Positions 8,837-17,737 of a DNA stretch of 64,000 bases are shown piece after piece. The stretch is from the NCBI GenBank assembly GCA_036500765.1, contig DASYBM010000001.1:186001-250000 (forward strand), in the 5' to 3' direction. The notes beneath the pieces are model-generated. The model was not told where the DNA came from and made no database searches. It saw nothing but the letters and a program-made list of their open reading frames with translations. Source of the DNA: Candidatus Sulfotelmatobacter sp. Its GTDB lineage: Bacteria > Acidobacteriota > Terriglobia > Terriglobales > Acidobacteriaceae. The translations under genes and the position numbers were made by a program. Within the stretch, counting starts at the first letter, position 1. The number at the start of each line of letters is the position of its first letter.

Positions 8837-9508
8837 ATGCCATCGATATCTCGCTTCGCCCTGATTCTCTTCGCAGCGCTTCTCAGCGCCACCGCTTGCA
8901 ACGCCAAGGCCAACCCGGCAGCGGCTTTCCCAACGCCTTTGCAGGACGCGCCCCGCGCCGCCGTCGCGGGCCAACAGACAGCCGTCGTTTCCGGCGGATG
9001 TTTCTGGGGCATCCAGGCGGTCTTCCAGCACGTCAAGGGCGTGATCAGCGCGACCTCCGGCTACTCCGGAGGATCGGCCAAAACTGCCGAATACGAAATC
9101 GTGAGCACCGGCGAAACCGGCCACGCCGAGTCGGTGCAGATCGTTTACGATCCATCGCAGATCACTTATGGCGAGCTTCTGCGCGTCTTCTTCTCAGTTG
9201 CGCACGACCCAACCGAACTCAATCGCCAGGGTCCTGACGAAGGCACGCAATATCGCTCGTCGATTTTTTATGCCAACGACGAGCAGAAGCGCATCGCCGA
9301 GGCTTACATCACTCAACTCGATAGCGCAAAAGTTTTCCCGCGCCCCATCGTGACCAAGGTTGCGCCGCTCGATGCCTTCTACCCAGCCGAGGCCTATCAT
9401 CAGAATTACGCGGCGTTGCATCCCAATCAGCCCTACATCATGTTCAACGATGCGCCTAAGGTCGCTCATCTGCGCGAGCAGTTCCCAAGTCTCTACACTG
9501 GGAAGTAG
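8837..9508 (+). CDS. msrA: peptide-methionine (S)-S-oxide reductase MsrA, lipoprotein form
   Basis: The 223-residue protein has a signal peptide with a possible lipobox (LLSATAC) ending at Cys21, then the MsrA domain. The catalytic motif is GCFWGIQ; other family motifs are SGYSGGSAKTAEYEIVSTGETGHAE, FFSVAHDPTELNRQGPDEGTQYRS and YPAEAYHQNY. It repairs the S-epimer of oxidised methionine in proteins, here outside the cytoplasm. GGTGAGGAAATAAA precedes the ATG. msrB follows 10 bp later, so both Msr enzymes are co-expressed for envelope repair. Confidence 0.94.
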   Translation: MPSISRFALILFAALLSATACNAKANPAAAFPTPLQDAPRAAVAGQQTAVVSGGCFWGIQAVFQHVKGVISATSGYSGGSAKTAEYEIVSTGETGHAESVQIVYDPSQITYGELLRVFFSVAHDPTELNRQGPDEGTQYRSSIFYANDEQKRIAEAYITQLDSAKVFPRPIVTKVAPLDAFYPAEAYHQNYAALHPNQPYIMFNDAPKVAHLREQFPSLYTGK

Positions 9509-9518
9509 ACGAGAGGTG

Positions 9519-10187
9519 ATGACCGTGTTCAATTCGGATCAAAATCGCGAGAAAAACGCGGGAGCAGAAACGACTGAGGTGGGATCTGCCTCTCCATCGG
9601 AGCAAAGCTCGGCAGTGTCGTCTCCCAATATTCAGCGTCGCGTATTTCTCGCAACGTCCGTGGCAACGCTCGCTGGCTTGGCCCTGTGGCAATGGAGAAA
9701 GCCAGGCCTCCTGGAGGCAGCGCCCGTAGACGGCGGCGAATCGAAGGAAGTAACAGTTGTTCTTTTCTCTGATGACGGCGAGCGCCTGAAGCAGGTCCAC
9801 ATTCCGAAAGTGGTGAAGACTGAAGCCGAATGGCGCAAGCAACTTTCGGATAATGCGTTCGATATCACGCGTCATGGCGATACCGAAATCGCATTCTCCG
9901 GCAAGTACTGGAATTTCCACGACAAAGGCCTGTACCGCTGCATTTGCTGCGATAACGCGCTATACAGTTCCGCCACGAAATTCGAATCGGGCACAGGATG
10001 GCCCAGTTTCTGGGCGCCGATCGCGGCTGAAAATGTCACGGAAATCCGCGACACAACTTATGGCATGACCCGCACCGCGATCGCCTGCACCGAATGCGAC
10101 GCTCACCTCGGCCACGTCTTCGACGACGGCCCCGAACCCACTCACCTCCGCTACTGCATGAATTCCGCATCGCTTCGTTTCGTGTAG
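9519..10187 (+). CDS. msrB: peptide-methionine (R)-S-oxide reductase MsrB with Tat-type signal
   Basis: The 222-residue protein carries an N-terminal Ser/Glu-rich stretch, then a twin-arginine-like signal (QRRVFLATSVATLAGLAL, residues about 40-60) and a C-terminal MsrB domain. The zinc ligands are CICC and CTEC, and the catalytic cysteine is in RYCMNSASLRF. It reduces the R-epimer of methionine sulfoxide. The ATG at 9519 with GAGAGG is chosen; the longer frame upstream overlaps msrA and is not protein-like. The Tat signal starts unusually late (residue about 38). Confidence 0.93.
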   Translation: MTVFNSDQNREKNAGAETTEVGSASPSEQSSAVSSPNIQRRVFLATSVATLAGLALWQWRKPGLLEAAPVDGGESKEVTVVLFSDDGERLKQVHIPKVVKTEAEWRKQLSDNAFDITRHGDTEIAFSGKYWNFHDKGLYRCICCDNALYSSATKFESGTGWPSFWAPIAAENVTEIRDTTYGMTRTAIACTECDAHLGHVFDDGPEPTHLRYCMNSASLRFV

Positions 10188-10362
10188 CAGACGTAGCGCC
10201 TGCCGCATGCTGCAGTTTCGTGAGAGCACATTCTGAACCGCAGTGCGGGGGCATTCATTAGCCCAGGACGTAAGTCCCGGCTACGCGCGGTGGCGAAAAA
10301 CAAGCCCCCTCCGGAAGGACGACACAATTACGCCAACTATAAGTTCATGGGAAGGTTTTGCC

Positions 10363-10926
10363 CTATCTCTTGGGCGATTTGCGCTGAGGTTTTGCGGTCC
10401 GCGATGGCAGCTCAAAGCCGATGCGGCGATGGCCGGCTGGCAGCGGAGCGATGAGTTCGTGAATGGCGTCCACCAGATCCTGAATTTCAGCATCGTGGAT
10501 GTCCAGGCGCACTTCCAGTTCCGAGAGCTTCGACATCACATGCTGATTCACGACCAAAGCTTGACGCATTTGTACAAATGCGCGCACTACGAAAATGCTG
10601 GTTTCGATAGCACGTTTCGAGTTTAAAACCGTCGCGGCCATCACGGCTCCGTGTTCGGTAAAGGCATTCGGCAGGTAGCGCCGACCGCCCCGACCAGGGT
10701 TTGAGGTCACAATTTGTGACCTCAAACTTTCATGCTCCGCTCGGGTCAAGATAAAGAGAAAATCCGCAGGAAAGCGGTCGCGATTGCGCTTCACCTGCTG
10801 ATTGAGATGTTTGACCGGAACGCCGTAGAGTTCGGCCAGATCCGTATCGAGTATGACTTTCTGATTGCGCAGAACCAGGATCTTCGATCCGGCTCGTTTG
10901 GCGAGAATGATTGCAGTTTTGTTCAT
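10363..10926 (-). CDS. ORF6N-domain DNA-binding protein (phage antirepressor-like)
   Basis: The 187-residue protein has the ORF6N domain at residues about 12-105: VLRNQKVILDTDLAELYGVPVKHLNQQVKRN, FMF-like FLFILTRAEHESLRSQIVTSN, and GGRRYLPNAFTEHGAVMAATVL. The family comes from phage antirepressor/KilA-N-type regulators and is now common on chromosomes. The C-terminal half (SKLSELEVRLDIHDAEIQDLV) is a predicted coiled coil. The ATG at 10926 is chosen over 10989 because homology starts there. A perfect palindrome lies just upstream and is repeated inside the gene, suggesting autoregulation. No other phage gene is nearby. Confidence 0.85.
   Translation of the reverse strand: MNKTAIILAKRAGSKILVLRNQKVILDTDLAELYGVPVKHLNQQVKRNRDRFPADFLFILTRAEHESLRSQIVTSNPGRGGRRYLPNAFTEHGAVMAATVLNSKRAIETSIFVVRAFVQMRQALVVNQHVMSKLSELEVRLDIHDAEIQDLVDAIHELIAPLPAGHRRIGFELPSRTAKPQRKSPKR
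10700..10726. promoter_or_regulatory. intragenic copy of the ORF6N palindrome
   Basis: Arms TTTGAGGTCACAA and TTGTGACCTCAAA pair perfectly around a single T at 10713 (14-bp arms if the flanking G and C are counted). This sits inside the ORF6N coding sequence, where it encodes the conserved peptide LRSQIVTS. The same 13-bp arms occur in the promoter region at 10942-10968. Confidence 0.7.
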
Positions 10927-10941
10927 CACAGGAACACCGAT

Positions 10942-10968
10942 TTTGAGGTCACAAATTGTGACCTCAAA
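10942..10968. promoter_or_regulatory. promoter-proximal palindrome of the ORF6N gene (candidate operator)
   Basis: Arms TTTGAGGTCACAA and TTGTGACCTCAAA pair around an A at 10955, with a further T/A pair outside. It lies 16-42 bp upstream of the ORF6N start codon, where a repressor could block the promoter or leader. Its centre is 242 bp from the centre of the intragenic copy. Confidence 0.72.
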
Positions 10969-11207
10969 AGATGGCGCACCACGGATCATAGCAAAGGGCC
11001 AGCCAATGGGCAGCCTAAGAATGTCAAGTTCTAATACCGTTATGCCGAAATAGGAATCCGAAAAGTGCAGCGAATACTATCTAAGGTTTTCGGTATTTTC
11101 CCATTCGGATGACAATGGGAAGGTGTTAGTTACTCGCTAGAAGCTGGAATCTGGAACACGAAGGATGCCCCGATGGGAGACTCGACTTACGTCCCGAAGT
11201 TAAAAGG

Positions 11208-12044
11208 TCAGGCCCCGGTCACGAAGAAGTTTTCGTCGGGCTTGGCCCTAAGTTTGACCGGGGCCACGCTGGCGGTAACGTCTTGGACGAATTCGCGACG
11301 GCGCTCGGGCCCCTTGCGCTCGATTACGCGCACGCGTCGGGCGGGCATGTTGCTGGGTTCGAGACTGACAATACGGCCGTCACGGACTACGATCTGCGAA
11401 CGGAACCAGTCGGTGCGAAACATGCGGCCGGCGGCGTAGAACGTCATCGAGGCGGCGATGGGACCTTCAAATTCCAGACCTGTGCAAGCTAATATCCGCC
11501 GGCCCATTTCGTGTTGCCAGGTGAGACCACCAACCAGAGGATCGTTGAGGCGAACGCGCTCGAAGGGCGTGGCGTGCGAGAGCTTTCGCAACTGCAAAAG
11601 CTGAAGCAGGACCGAAGTTTTCGCCAGATTGGTGACGAGGAGGCGTGTTTCCGTAGAAGACACACGCTCCATCTTGATGTGCAAGTCGGGAGACCACTCG
11701 CGCTCGAATTCTTCGCGGGCCAGAGCCAGGCCTTTGTCGGTAGCCTCAACGTAGCGCAGGGTGGCCCGCGCCAGATTACGCTGAATAGCGTGGTCACGAT
11801 CGTAGCGATGATCGGGATGTAGCTGATCAACGTAGTGAATGGGATGCGATACGAGTTCATCAACTGCATGTGCATGGATGCGTGTGGCTCCTGCCGACGC
11901 GGTCTCGAGAACGAGTAACGATGCTGCTGAGTCTAACGGCGACGGAGCGGGCGTTCCAGAATACGGTTGGACAGGGTGTGGTAACCGGAAGGGGCCAGGG
12001 GCTTTGGTAACCGCGACCGCTGGTATTTGGAGCGGCCAAGCCAA
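11208..12044 (-). CDS. hypothetical protein, N-terminus uncertain
   Basis: The frame encodes 278 residues with protein-like composition in its last 190 residues (ATLRYVEATDKGLALAREEFEREW, ILACTGLEFEGPIAASMTFYAAGRMFRTDWFRSQ, PARRVRVIERKGPERRREFVQD). I do not recognise a named family. The only in-frame start near the beginning is a TTG at 12044 without a ribosome site, and the first 60 residues are not protein-like. The gene may be 5' degraded, or may begin internally. It follows the amidotransferase gene on the same strand. Confidence 0.55.
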   Translation of the reverse strand: MAWPLQIPAVAVTKAPGPFRLPHPVQPYSGTPAPSPLDSAASLLVLETASAGATRIHAHAVDELVSHPIHYVDQLHPDHRYDRDHAIQRNLARATLRYVEATDKGLALAREEFEREWSPDLHIKMERVSSTETRLLVTNLAKTSVLLQLLQLRKLSHATPFERVRLNDPLVGGLTWQHEMGRRILACTGLEFEGPIAASMTFYAAGRMFRTDWFRSQIVVRDGRIVSLEPSNMPARRVRVIERKGPERRREFVQDVTASVAPVKLRAKPDENFFVTGA

Positions 12045-12191
12045 TAAGGGCGGTTAATCGCGAATTCGCAACGAATGGCGTAAACAGACAATGCCATGGC
12101 TAATGCGGCCGTGAGGAGCAACTCGGCTATCCGGGGCCCCGCTTGGTTCTCCCGACAGGCTGGAACAGCAATGCAGTCGAACGAGGAATCT

Positions 12192-12968
12192 CTACTCCAA
12201 CACATTGTCATCGAGCTTCTTCTTGCCCCAGTCGGCGGCGGCTTGTACGAAGGCCAGAACGATTGGGTGAGGCTTTTGTTCCGTGGATGACAACTGGGGT
12301 TGGAATAGCGTAGCCAGATAGAAACGGTGCGTAGGAGATTCGATGGCGCGGATCTCGCCTTGCGCGCCACGCGCGACGACGGGAAAGCCCGCCTCCATGG
12401 CCGCCCATTCGAAGTCGGGATTGATTTCGAAGTTGCAGAAGAATTCTTCCTTCGCAGATTCTTTGTCTTTGCCGTAGAAAGATTGCAGATACGAGCCGGG
12501 ACGCAACCGAATCTCGGGAACCGCGCCGGAAAGCGTGGGAGCATCGCCTTTCCGACCCGGCACAGCGCAGGCCACCGGATAAATGATGATATTCTTCGAG
12601 CCGGAGTTGTTTTCCGCGCTGTCGGCGTCTGGGATGTTGAGGATGTTGCGGGCGAATTCGATGAAGGCGTACTGGAATCCCCCGCAGGTTCCGAGGAATG
12701 GCCAATCACGGCGGCGGGCGAACTCGATGCCGTTCAGCATCCCGTCGAAGCTCTTGTAAGGGCTGCCAGGCGAGGCCCAAAGGCCGTCGAACCCTTCCAG
12801 CGCCTTCTCGGTAGTCGCGCCAGTCAATGACGGAGTAGGAATCCACTCGGATTCGACCTGCATGTTTAGTTTTCGGGCGGCGTGCTGCAAGGCGTCATTA
12901 GTGGCATGGTGCGAGCGAAAATCGGCGTTAAAGTCCCCCAAAATCCCGATGCGGACGGCGTCGCTCAC
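12192..12968 (-). CDS. class I glutamine amidotransferase-like protein (CTP synthase GATase type)
   Basis: The 258-residue protein resembles the stand-alone GATase domain of CTP synthase. It starts VRIGILGDFNADFRSHHATNDAL, then has FDGLWASPGSPYKSFDGMLNGI and the nucleophile elbow FLGTCGGFQYAFIEFARN (Cys about 95). The C-terminal histidine region is changed to FQPQLSSTEQKPHPIVLAF, so the usual His-Pro-Glu of the triad is not obvious; PHP later may supply a histidine. It lacks the synthetase domain, and the substrate is unknown. The ATG at 12968 is the natural start. Confidence 0.78.
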   Translation of the reverse strand: MSDAVRIGILGDFNADFRSHHATNDALQHAARKLNMQVESEWIPTPSLTGATTEKALEGFDGLWASPGSPYKSFDGMLNGIEFARRRDWPFLGTCGGFQYAFIEFARNILNIPDADSAENNSGSKNIIIYPVACAVPGRKGDAPTLSGAVPEIRLRPGSYLQSFYGKDKESAKEEFFCNFEINPDFEWAAMEAGFPVVARGAQGEIRAIESPTHRFYLATLFQPQLSSTEQKPHPIVLAFVQAAADWGKKKLDDNVLE

Positions 12969-13046
12969 TCGTTGATTGTACTAGAGGGAAGCAGCAGGCT
13001 CGGGACATGCGGGTTAGAAGCGTGGTGCTGTAGCGTGCCGTGCAAA

Positions 13047-14258
13047 CTAAAACACGCTCTTAATTCTCAAGAAAAAGTAGAGGCCGAGCAACGCGAGGGC
13101 GGGGCCTCCCCAGATCATCAGCAGGCATTTCCAGCCCAATGAGCGGGCGACCTCTTTCTGGCTGCGCCACGAGATGAGAAAGGTTTCGCTGTTCGTCCCT
13201 TTCATCAACACCACAGGCGGTCTCAGGTCGAAACCATTTGCTTGCCCTGCCACGCCACCGTTTGAGCCGTTGCCGTTGCCTTCCGGCGCGGCTGGCGCAG
13301 GATTGTTCACAACCTGTACACCAGCACTGGAGCGCACTCCCACAGCGGCCCACCCCGCCGAATTAGAGATTCCTGCTCTGAGCAACGCGGCAGCGATCTT
13401 TTGTTGCTGAGACATGTCTGAAGCTTTTGCCGGCGTCTGTTCCGAAGAAAGCCGAACTACTTCAAGAGGCGACTCGGATTGCAACGCGATCGGTTCGGAG
13501 GCGGAGCCGATATGGCGATCGGAGTCGCTGCTTCCCATGAAAAACGAAATTGACTTCTGCGGCAGCGCGAATCCATGACTGGAAATATGGACGGTCTCCA
13601 TGTCGGGGATCGGTTGCGCGCCAACCTCGAGGCCCGGGTTTTCGGCCAGTGTGCCCAGGATGAAGAACGAGTTCTTGGGCTTGATGCAATACTCTTCCAC
13701 TTTGATTTTGTTGTTTGTCGAAATGCCGTGGCGTGCCAGGAAACTGCGCACGTTGCCGGGCGCCGCATCTTTGGTAGTGAAGAATGAATCGCAGAATTCC
13801 TGTTCAAAATCGCGGTGCAGGTCGAGATCGGCGCCGCGCGGGTCGATCAGAACGCGGCCGGTATTGTCGTCGACGAAAAATGGCAGATGCATACAATCGG
13901 CGGCAATCTTAACCCAGGCTTTGTTCTTGCCCTGCTGCTTCCACTCCCAGACGACAGTGCGAAAGTAGTAGCATTGGCGCTCGGTGATGGGCGCAATCAT
14001 GGTGTACGGACCCACCGCCTGTCCGCTAATTTCGACCAGGCCCATCGCGGCGCCGCGAATGTTCGAGAAAGGAGTGTCGAGAATCAGGCGACGGCGCTCG
14101 AGCAGGCGGAACCCTTGAAAGAAAAGCGCGATGCCGGCGATGAAGCCGATCACGCAGAAGATCAGCAACGTCGCCGGGTCAGACGAGCGATGAGTCGACA
14201 GACGATGAATCAGGATTGCAACAATCACTGGCCGGTCCGGGGGCCATCTACAACACAC
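13047..14258 (-). CDS. GIDE-domain (E3 ubiquitin ligase-like) membrane protein
   Basis: The frame encodes 403 residues. A membrane segment near residue 30-50 (LLIFCVIGFIAGIALFFQGF) is followed by a GIDE-like domain (TPFSNIRGAAMGLVEISGQAV, ERQCYYFRTVVWEWKQQGKNKAWVKI, FFVDDNTGRVLIDPRGADL). A Ser/Gly/Asn-rich linker and a second C-terminal membrane segment (LLMIWGGPALALLGLYFFL) complete it. GIDE domains are known from mitochondrial MUL1-type ligases, but bacterial forms lack the RING finger, as here. The GTG at 14258 is the only early start and has no clear ribosome site, so the N-terminus is tentative. Confidence 0.72.
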   Translation of the reverse strand: MCCRWPPDRPVIVAILIHRLSTHRSSDPATLLIFCVIGFIAGIALFFQGFRLLERRRLILDTPFSNIRGAAMGLVEISGQAVGPYTMIAPITERQCYYFRTVVWEWKQQGKNKAWVKIAADCMHLPFFVDDNTGRVLIDPRGADLDLHRDFEQEFCDSFFTTKDAAPGNVRSFLARHGISTNNKIKVEEYCIKPKNSFFILGTLAENPGLEVGAQPIPDMETVHISSHGFALPQKSISFFMGSSDSDRHIGSASEPIALQSESPLEVVRLSSEQTPAKASDMSQQQKIAAALLRAGISNSAGWAAVGVRSSAGVQVVNNPAPAAPEGNGNGSNGGVAGQANGFDLRPPVVLMKGTNSETFLISWRSQKEVARSLGWKCLLMIWGGPALALLGLYFFLRIKSVF

Positions 14259-14447
14259 TTCCCCGTGAATGAGGCTAGCGAAAGGAGAATCGGCTCGACA
14301 GCAGAAAACGGCTCAGGCTGCTTACGTTGGTAATGCGGAGGTATCGGGTGAACTCAATATATCTCAGTAAAAATGCGTCGCCGGAGAAACAAGACCCTTC
14401 AGCGGGCTCGGGAAGGCTTATCGGGAAGCAGGCGGACGCCGGCGCTA

Positions 14448-16499
14448 CTACCAGACGTCGCAGCGCTTGGCCTCGGGCCGCACCATGGGCGCGTCCGCTT
14501 TGCAGCTCCATGCTTTCTGGAATTCCGGAAGATTCGAAAGCGGACCGATCACGCGATACTTCGCGATCGGGTGCGGATCGCCCTGCACCATTAGTCGCTG
14601 CGCTTCGGGGCGGATTTCGTCGCCGCGGAACTGGCCCCAAGCAATGAAGAATTGCTGTTCGGGAGTGAAGCCGTCGATGTCGGCGGGACGCGGTTTACCC
14701 CGGAGCGATTTCTGGTACGCGAGGTAGGCGATCTTCGCTCCACCGAGGTCTCCAATGCTTTCGCCGAGAACGAGCTTCCCATTGTGATGGATGTCTTTCT
14801 CGATGTAGTAATTGTCGAACTGATTGACCACGCAAGCGGCGCGGGTTTGAAAGTCTTTCAGATCGGCATCGGTCCACCAGTTGCGCAACCGACCGAGGTA
14901 ATCGAACTGCGCCCCCTGATCGTCGAAACCGTGGGAAATTTCGTGGCCGATGACCACGCCGATAGCACCATAGTTCACTGCGTCTACAGCCTTCATATCA
15001 AAAGCGGGCGGCTGAAGAATTCCCGCGGGGAAAACAATTTCATTCAGCAACGGATTGTAGTAAGCATCTGAAGTGGGCGGAGTGAGGCCCCAGCGCTCGC
15101 GGTCCACGGTTTTGCCGATTTGCGCTCGGTCGTCTTCTTCCACAAATTTTCTGCCGGCGATCATGTCTTCGAAATACGCATCGCGCCGGATGACGACATG
15201 GCTATAATCCTTCCACTTGTCGGGATATCCGATCTTGGGATTAAAGGTGGCGATCTTCGCCATCGCTTTTTCTTTTGTGTCGTCGCTCATCCACGGGCGG
15301 CTGAGAATATCGTCACGCATGGCCGCGAGGAGATTGCGCACCATCTCCTGCATGCGGGTTTTGGCCTCGGGCGGAAAATATTTCTCGACATACTTCTTGC
15401 CCAATGCTTCGCCGAATAGTTGATCGGTCGATTCCGCGCAACGCTTCCATCGCGGCTTCATTTCGGTTGTGCCGGCAAGATATCTTCCGTGGAAGGCGAA
15501 GTCTTCTTCGACGAAGGGCTCAGAGAGATGGCTGGCGACCGAATCCAGCAGTTGCCACTTTAAATACACTTTCCAGTCAGCCAGCGGAGTTTGCTGCATC
15601 TGGCGATCCACTTCCTGCATAAACTTCGGCTGGTCGACATTCATGTCTACGTCGGTGGGAATCTGCTTGTGTTTGAAATATGCGGTCCAGTCGACGTGCG
15701 GAGCCAGGGCTTGCAGCTGGACGAACGTGGTGTTGTGATCGGTCGCTGAGGGATCGCGCAGCGCGACGTTGTCGAGTGACGCTTCGGCGAACTTTGTCTC
15801 CATCGCCATAACGACCTGTGCGGCAGCCGCTGCGGACTTCTGGTCCCACCCCGCCAGCTTGAACATCGCCGCGACGTGCTCGACATATTTTCCGCGAGCC
15901 TCTTTGAAGCGCGGCTCGCTTTTCAGATAGTAATCGCGATCGGGCAGTCCGAGGCCGCCGGCGCCAAGATCGGCCAACACCAATGAAGGTTTATGGGGAT
16001 CCTGCGAACTGCCGAAGCCGAACGGAACGTTCACAACAATGTCGTGCAATTCGACCATTGCCTGTTGAATGGCCGCTGAATCCGTGGCGGCGTCGATTTT
16101 CGCAAACCGCGATTTGATTGGTTCCATCCCGCGCGCATTTACCCGCGATGCGTCCATGCACGCGCCATAGTAGTCGCCAATGATCTGGTCGGCGCTACCC
16201 TGCGACGCATTCTTTTCGGCGGAGGCAGCTTCGAGAATTTCTCGCAGCTTGTCTTTCGAGGATTCTCCCGCCTGCCAGCGTTTGCTCCAGCGCGTCATGG
16301 AAGCAGGGATCGGATTGTTCGCGCGCCACGTGCCGTTGGCGAATGCGAAGAAATCGTCGCACGGTTCGACCTTGCGGTCGAGATCGGTGGGGTCGATGCC
16401 ATGGAGCGAACTGCTCTGCGAAAACAGGATGGACATGGACGAAGACATGAAAATCAACAGGAATAATGAAGAATACATCCGAAGCTCTCTCAAACCCAT
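14448..16499 (-). CDS. M13 family (neprilysin-like) zinc metallopeptidase, exported
   Basis: The 683-residue protein is standard length for M13/PepO peptidases. It has an N-terminal signal (MYSSLFLLIFMSSSMSILFSQ) and the opening VEPCDDFFAFANGTW. The zinc site is VIGHEISHGFDDQGAQFD with the second ligand motif GESIGDLGGAKIAY. YYNPLLNEIVFPAGILQPP precedes it, and the C-terminus CDVW is typical. These enzymes cut short peptides outside the cytoplasm. The ATG at 16499 follows GAGGAG. Confidence 0.94.
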   Translation of the reverse strand: MGLRELRMYSSLFLLIFMSSSMSILFSQSSSLHGIDPTDLDRKVEPCDDFFAFANGTWRANNPIPASMTRWSKRWQAGESSKDKLREILEAASAEKNASQGSADQIIGDYYGACMDASRVNARGMEPIKSRFAKIDAATDSAAIQQAMVELHDIVVNVPFGFGSSQDPHKPSLVLADLGAGGLGLPDRDYYLKSEPRFKEARGKYVEHVAAMFKLAGWDQKSAAAAAQVVMAMETKFAEASLDNVALRDPSATDHNTTFVQLQALAPHVDWTAYFKHKQIPTDVDMNVDQPKFMQEVDRQMQQTPLADWKVYLKWQLLDSVASHLSEPFVEEDFAFHGRYLAGTTEMKPRWKRCAESTDQLFGEALGKKYVEKYFPPEAKTRMQEMVRNLLAAMRDDILSRPWMSDDTKEKAMAKIATFNPKIGYPDKWKDYSHVVIRRDAYFEDMIAGRKFVEEDDRAQIGKTVDRERWGLTPPTSDAYYNPLLNEIVFPAGILQPPAFDMKAVDAVNYGAIGVVIGHEISHGFDDQGAQFDYLGRLRNWWTDADLKDFQTRAACVVNQFDNYYIEKDIHHNGKLVLGESIGDLGGAKIAYLAYQKSLRGKPRPADIDGFTPEQQFFIAWGQFRGDEIRPEAQRLMVQGDPHPIAKYRVIGPLSNLPEFQKAWSCKADAPMVRPEAKRCDVW

Positions 16500-16753
16500 G
16501 GGCTCCTCTTCCTGGCAGACTAAGAAACCTGGCACGACCCCGAACACCAGAAAACGACGGCAGCCATTTTAGCCGAACCGATGCGGAAAAGGTGGCGGCG
16601 GCAGGTTCGCCCTCCGGGCCCGCTCAATTCAGAATACGAAGAATTTGAAACAAACAATCGCCCGCATCACCGAACGCATTGACATCCCACAGTTATTCGC
16701 GTGGAATGGGGAAAATTAGCCGCTTATTCTCGTGGTCCTGATGAGGCTAGAAA

Positions 16754-16900
16754 ATGTCCATCCAATTTCTGCTGTTCGTAATCGCGGTTCTTCTGGTCTC
16801 GATCTTCTGGGTATTGAGCAAAATGAACAGCCTTCTCAAGAAGACGCTCCTTGGCAACAAAGAACACAATGAGGTCGTAAAGGAGCGGGCGGGACCGTAG
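16754..16900 (+). CDS. small single-span membrane protein (48 aa)
   Basis: The ATG at 16754 is preceded by TGAGG at 16742. It opens a 48-residue frame starting MSIQFLLFVIAVLLVSIFWVL, one hydrophobic helix, followed by a basic stretch (KMNSLLKKTLLGNK) and a charged tail. The topology rule (basic cytoplasmic tail) and the ribosome site support expression. It stands alone in the gap between the M13 peptidase and the MglA gene. No family is recognised. Confidence 0.6.
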   Translation: MSIQFLLFVIAVLLVSIFWVLSKMNSLLKKTLLGNKEHNEVVKERAGP

Positions 16901-16980
16901 AAGGTCGGTTGCGCGAAAGCGCCTGTAAGAACGATTCGCTTTTCAAAAAGAGCCTCGCCAAATCTCCTCTTTCCGAGGAG

Positions 16981-17568
16981 TTAGCCGCCGGCCTTTAATT
17001 CCGTCAGCACCTGCTTGGCGATTTCTTTCAGGGTTTCGAAGACTCCCACGCCCTGGAAGGCAACCGCTTCAACGATAGTCTCATTTTTCTTGCGGAGTTC
17101 GGTGGCCAGCAAATCGACGGGAAGAATGTTTGGCAGGTCGCGCTTATTGAGTTGCAGCACGTAGGGAATCTTGTTGAAGTCGTAGCCATGCTCTTTCAGA
17201 TTCGACATCAGGTTGTCGAGGGCTTCGACGTTGGCATCCTGGCGCTGCTCCTGGGAGTCGGCGACGAACACGATGCCATCCACGCCACGCAGAATCAGCT
17301 TGCGGCTGGCATCGTAAAACACCTGGCCGGGGACCGTGTAGAGATGAATGCGGGTCTTGAAACCGCGCACCGATCCGAGGTCAAGCGGAAGAAAATCGAA
17401 AAACAAAGTACGCTCGGTTTCGGTGGCCAGCGAGATCATCTTGCCCTTCTGCTGGTCCGCCGTTTTCTGATAGATCACCTGAAGGTTCGTGGTCTTGCCA
17501 CCTAATCCGGCGCCATAGTACACGATCTTGCAATTGATCTCGCGGGCTGCGAAGTTGATGAAACTCAA
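16981..17568 (-). CDS. mglA: MglA-type Ras-like GTPase with TTG start
   Basis: The 195-residue protein matches MglA of gliding bacteria closely: [28 protein letters not shown] (P-loop GLGGKTT), then [31 protein letters not shown] and [10 protein letters not shown]. MglA is a polarity switch in motile delta-proteobacteria, and similar small GTPases occur across Acidobacteriota. The TTG at 17568 is preferred because GAGGAAA sits just before it and homology starts at the next residue. No MglB/roadblock gene is next to it. Confidence 0.92.
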   Translation of the reverse strand: MSFINFAAREINCKIVYYGAGLGGKTTNLQVIYQKTADQQKGKMISLATETERTLFFDFLPLDLGSVRGFKTRIHLYTVPGQVFYDASRKLILRGVDGIVFVADSQEQRQDANVEALDNLMSNLKEHGYDFNKIPYVLQLNKRDLPNILPVDLLATELRKKNETIVEAVAFQGVGVFETLKEIAKQVLTELKAGG

Positions 17569-17737
17569 GGCTTTCCTCAAATACGGGCACGCCCTTCGGG
17601 CAGCCGCGCACAACAATGTCCTAATGGAGGCTCGGGGTCTTTATATCACACGGCAGGGCCGCACGCAGGTTACTCAGGTGACCCCCCGCACTCAGGGACG
17701 AGCGAGATCGCCCCAATAGCGAAGAGAAATTGACCGA

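Noticed and set aside
10363-10926. Prophage around the ORF6N gene
   Set aside because: No integrase, capsid, terminase or att-like repeats flank it; it looks like a chromosomal regulator on its own.
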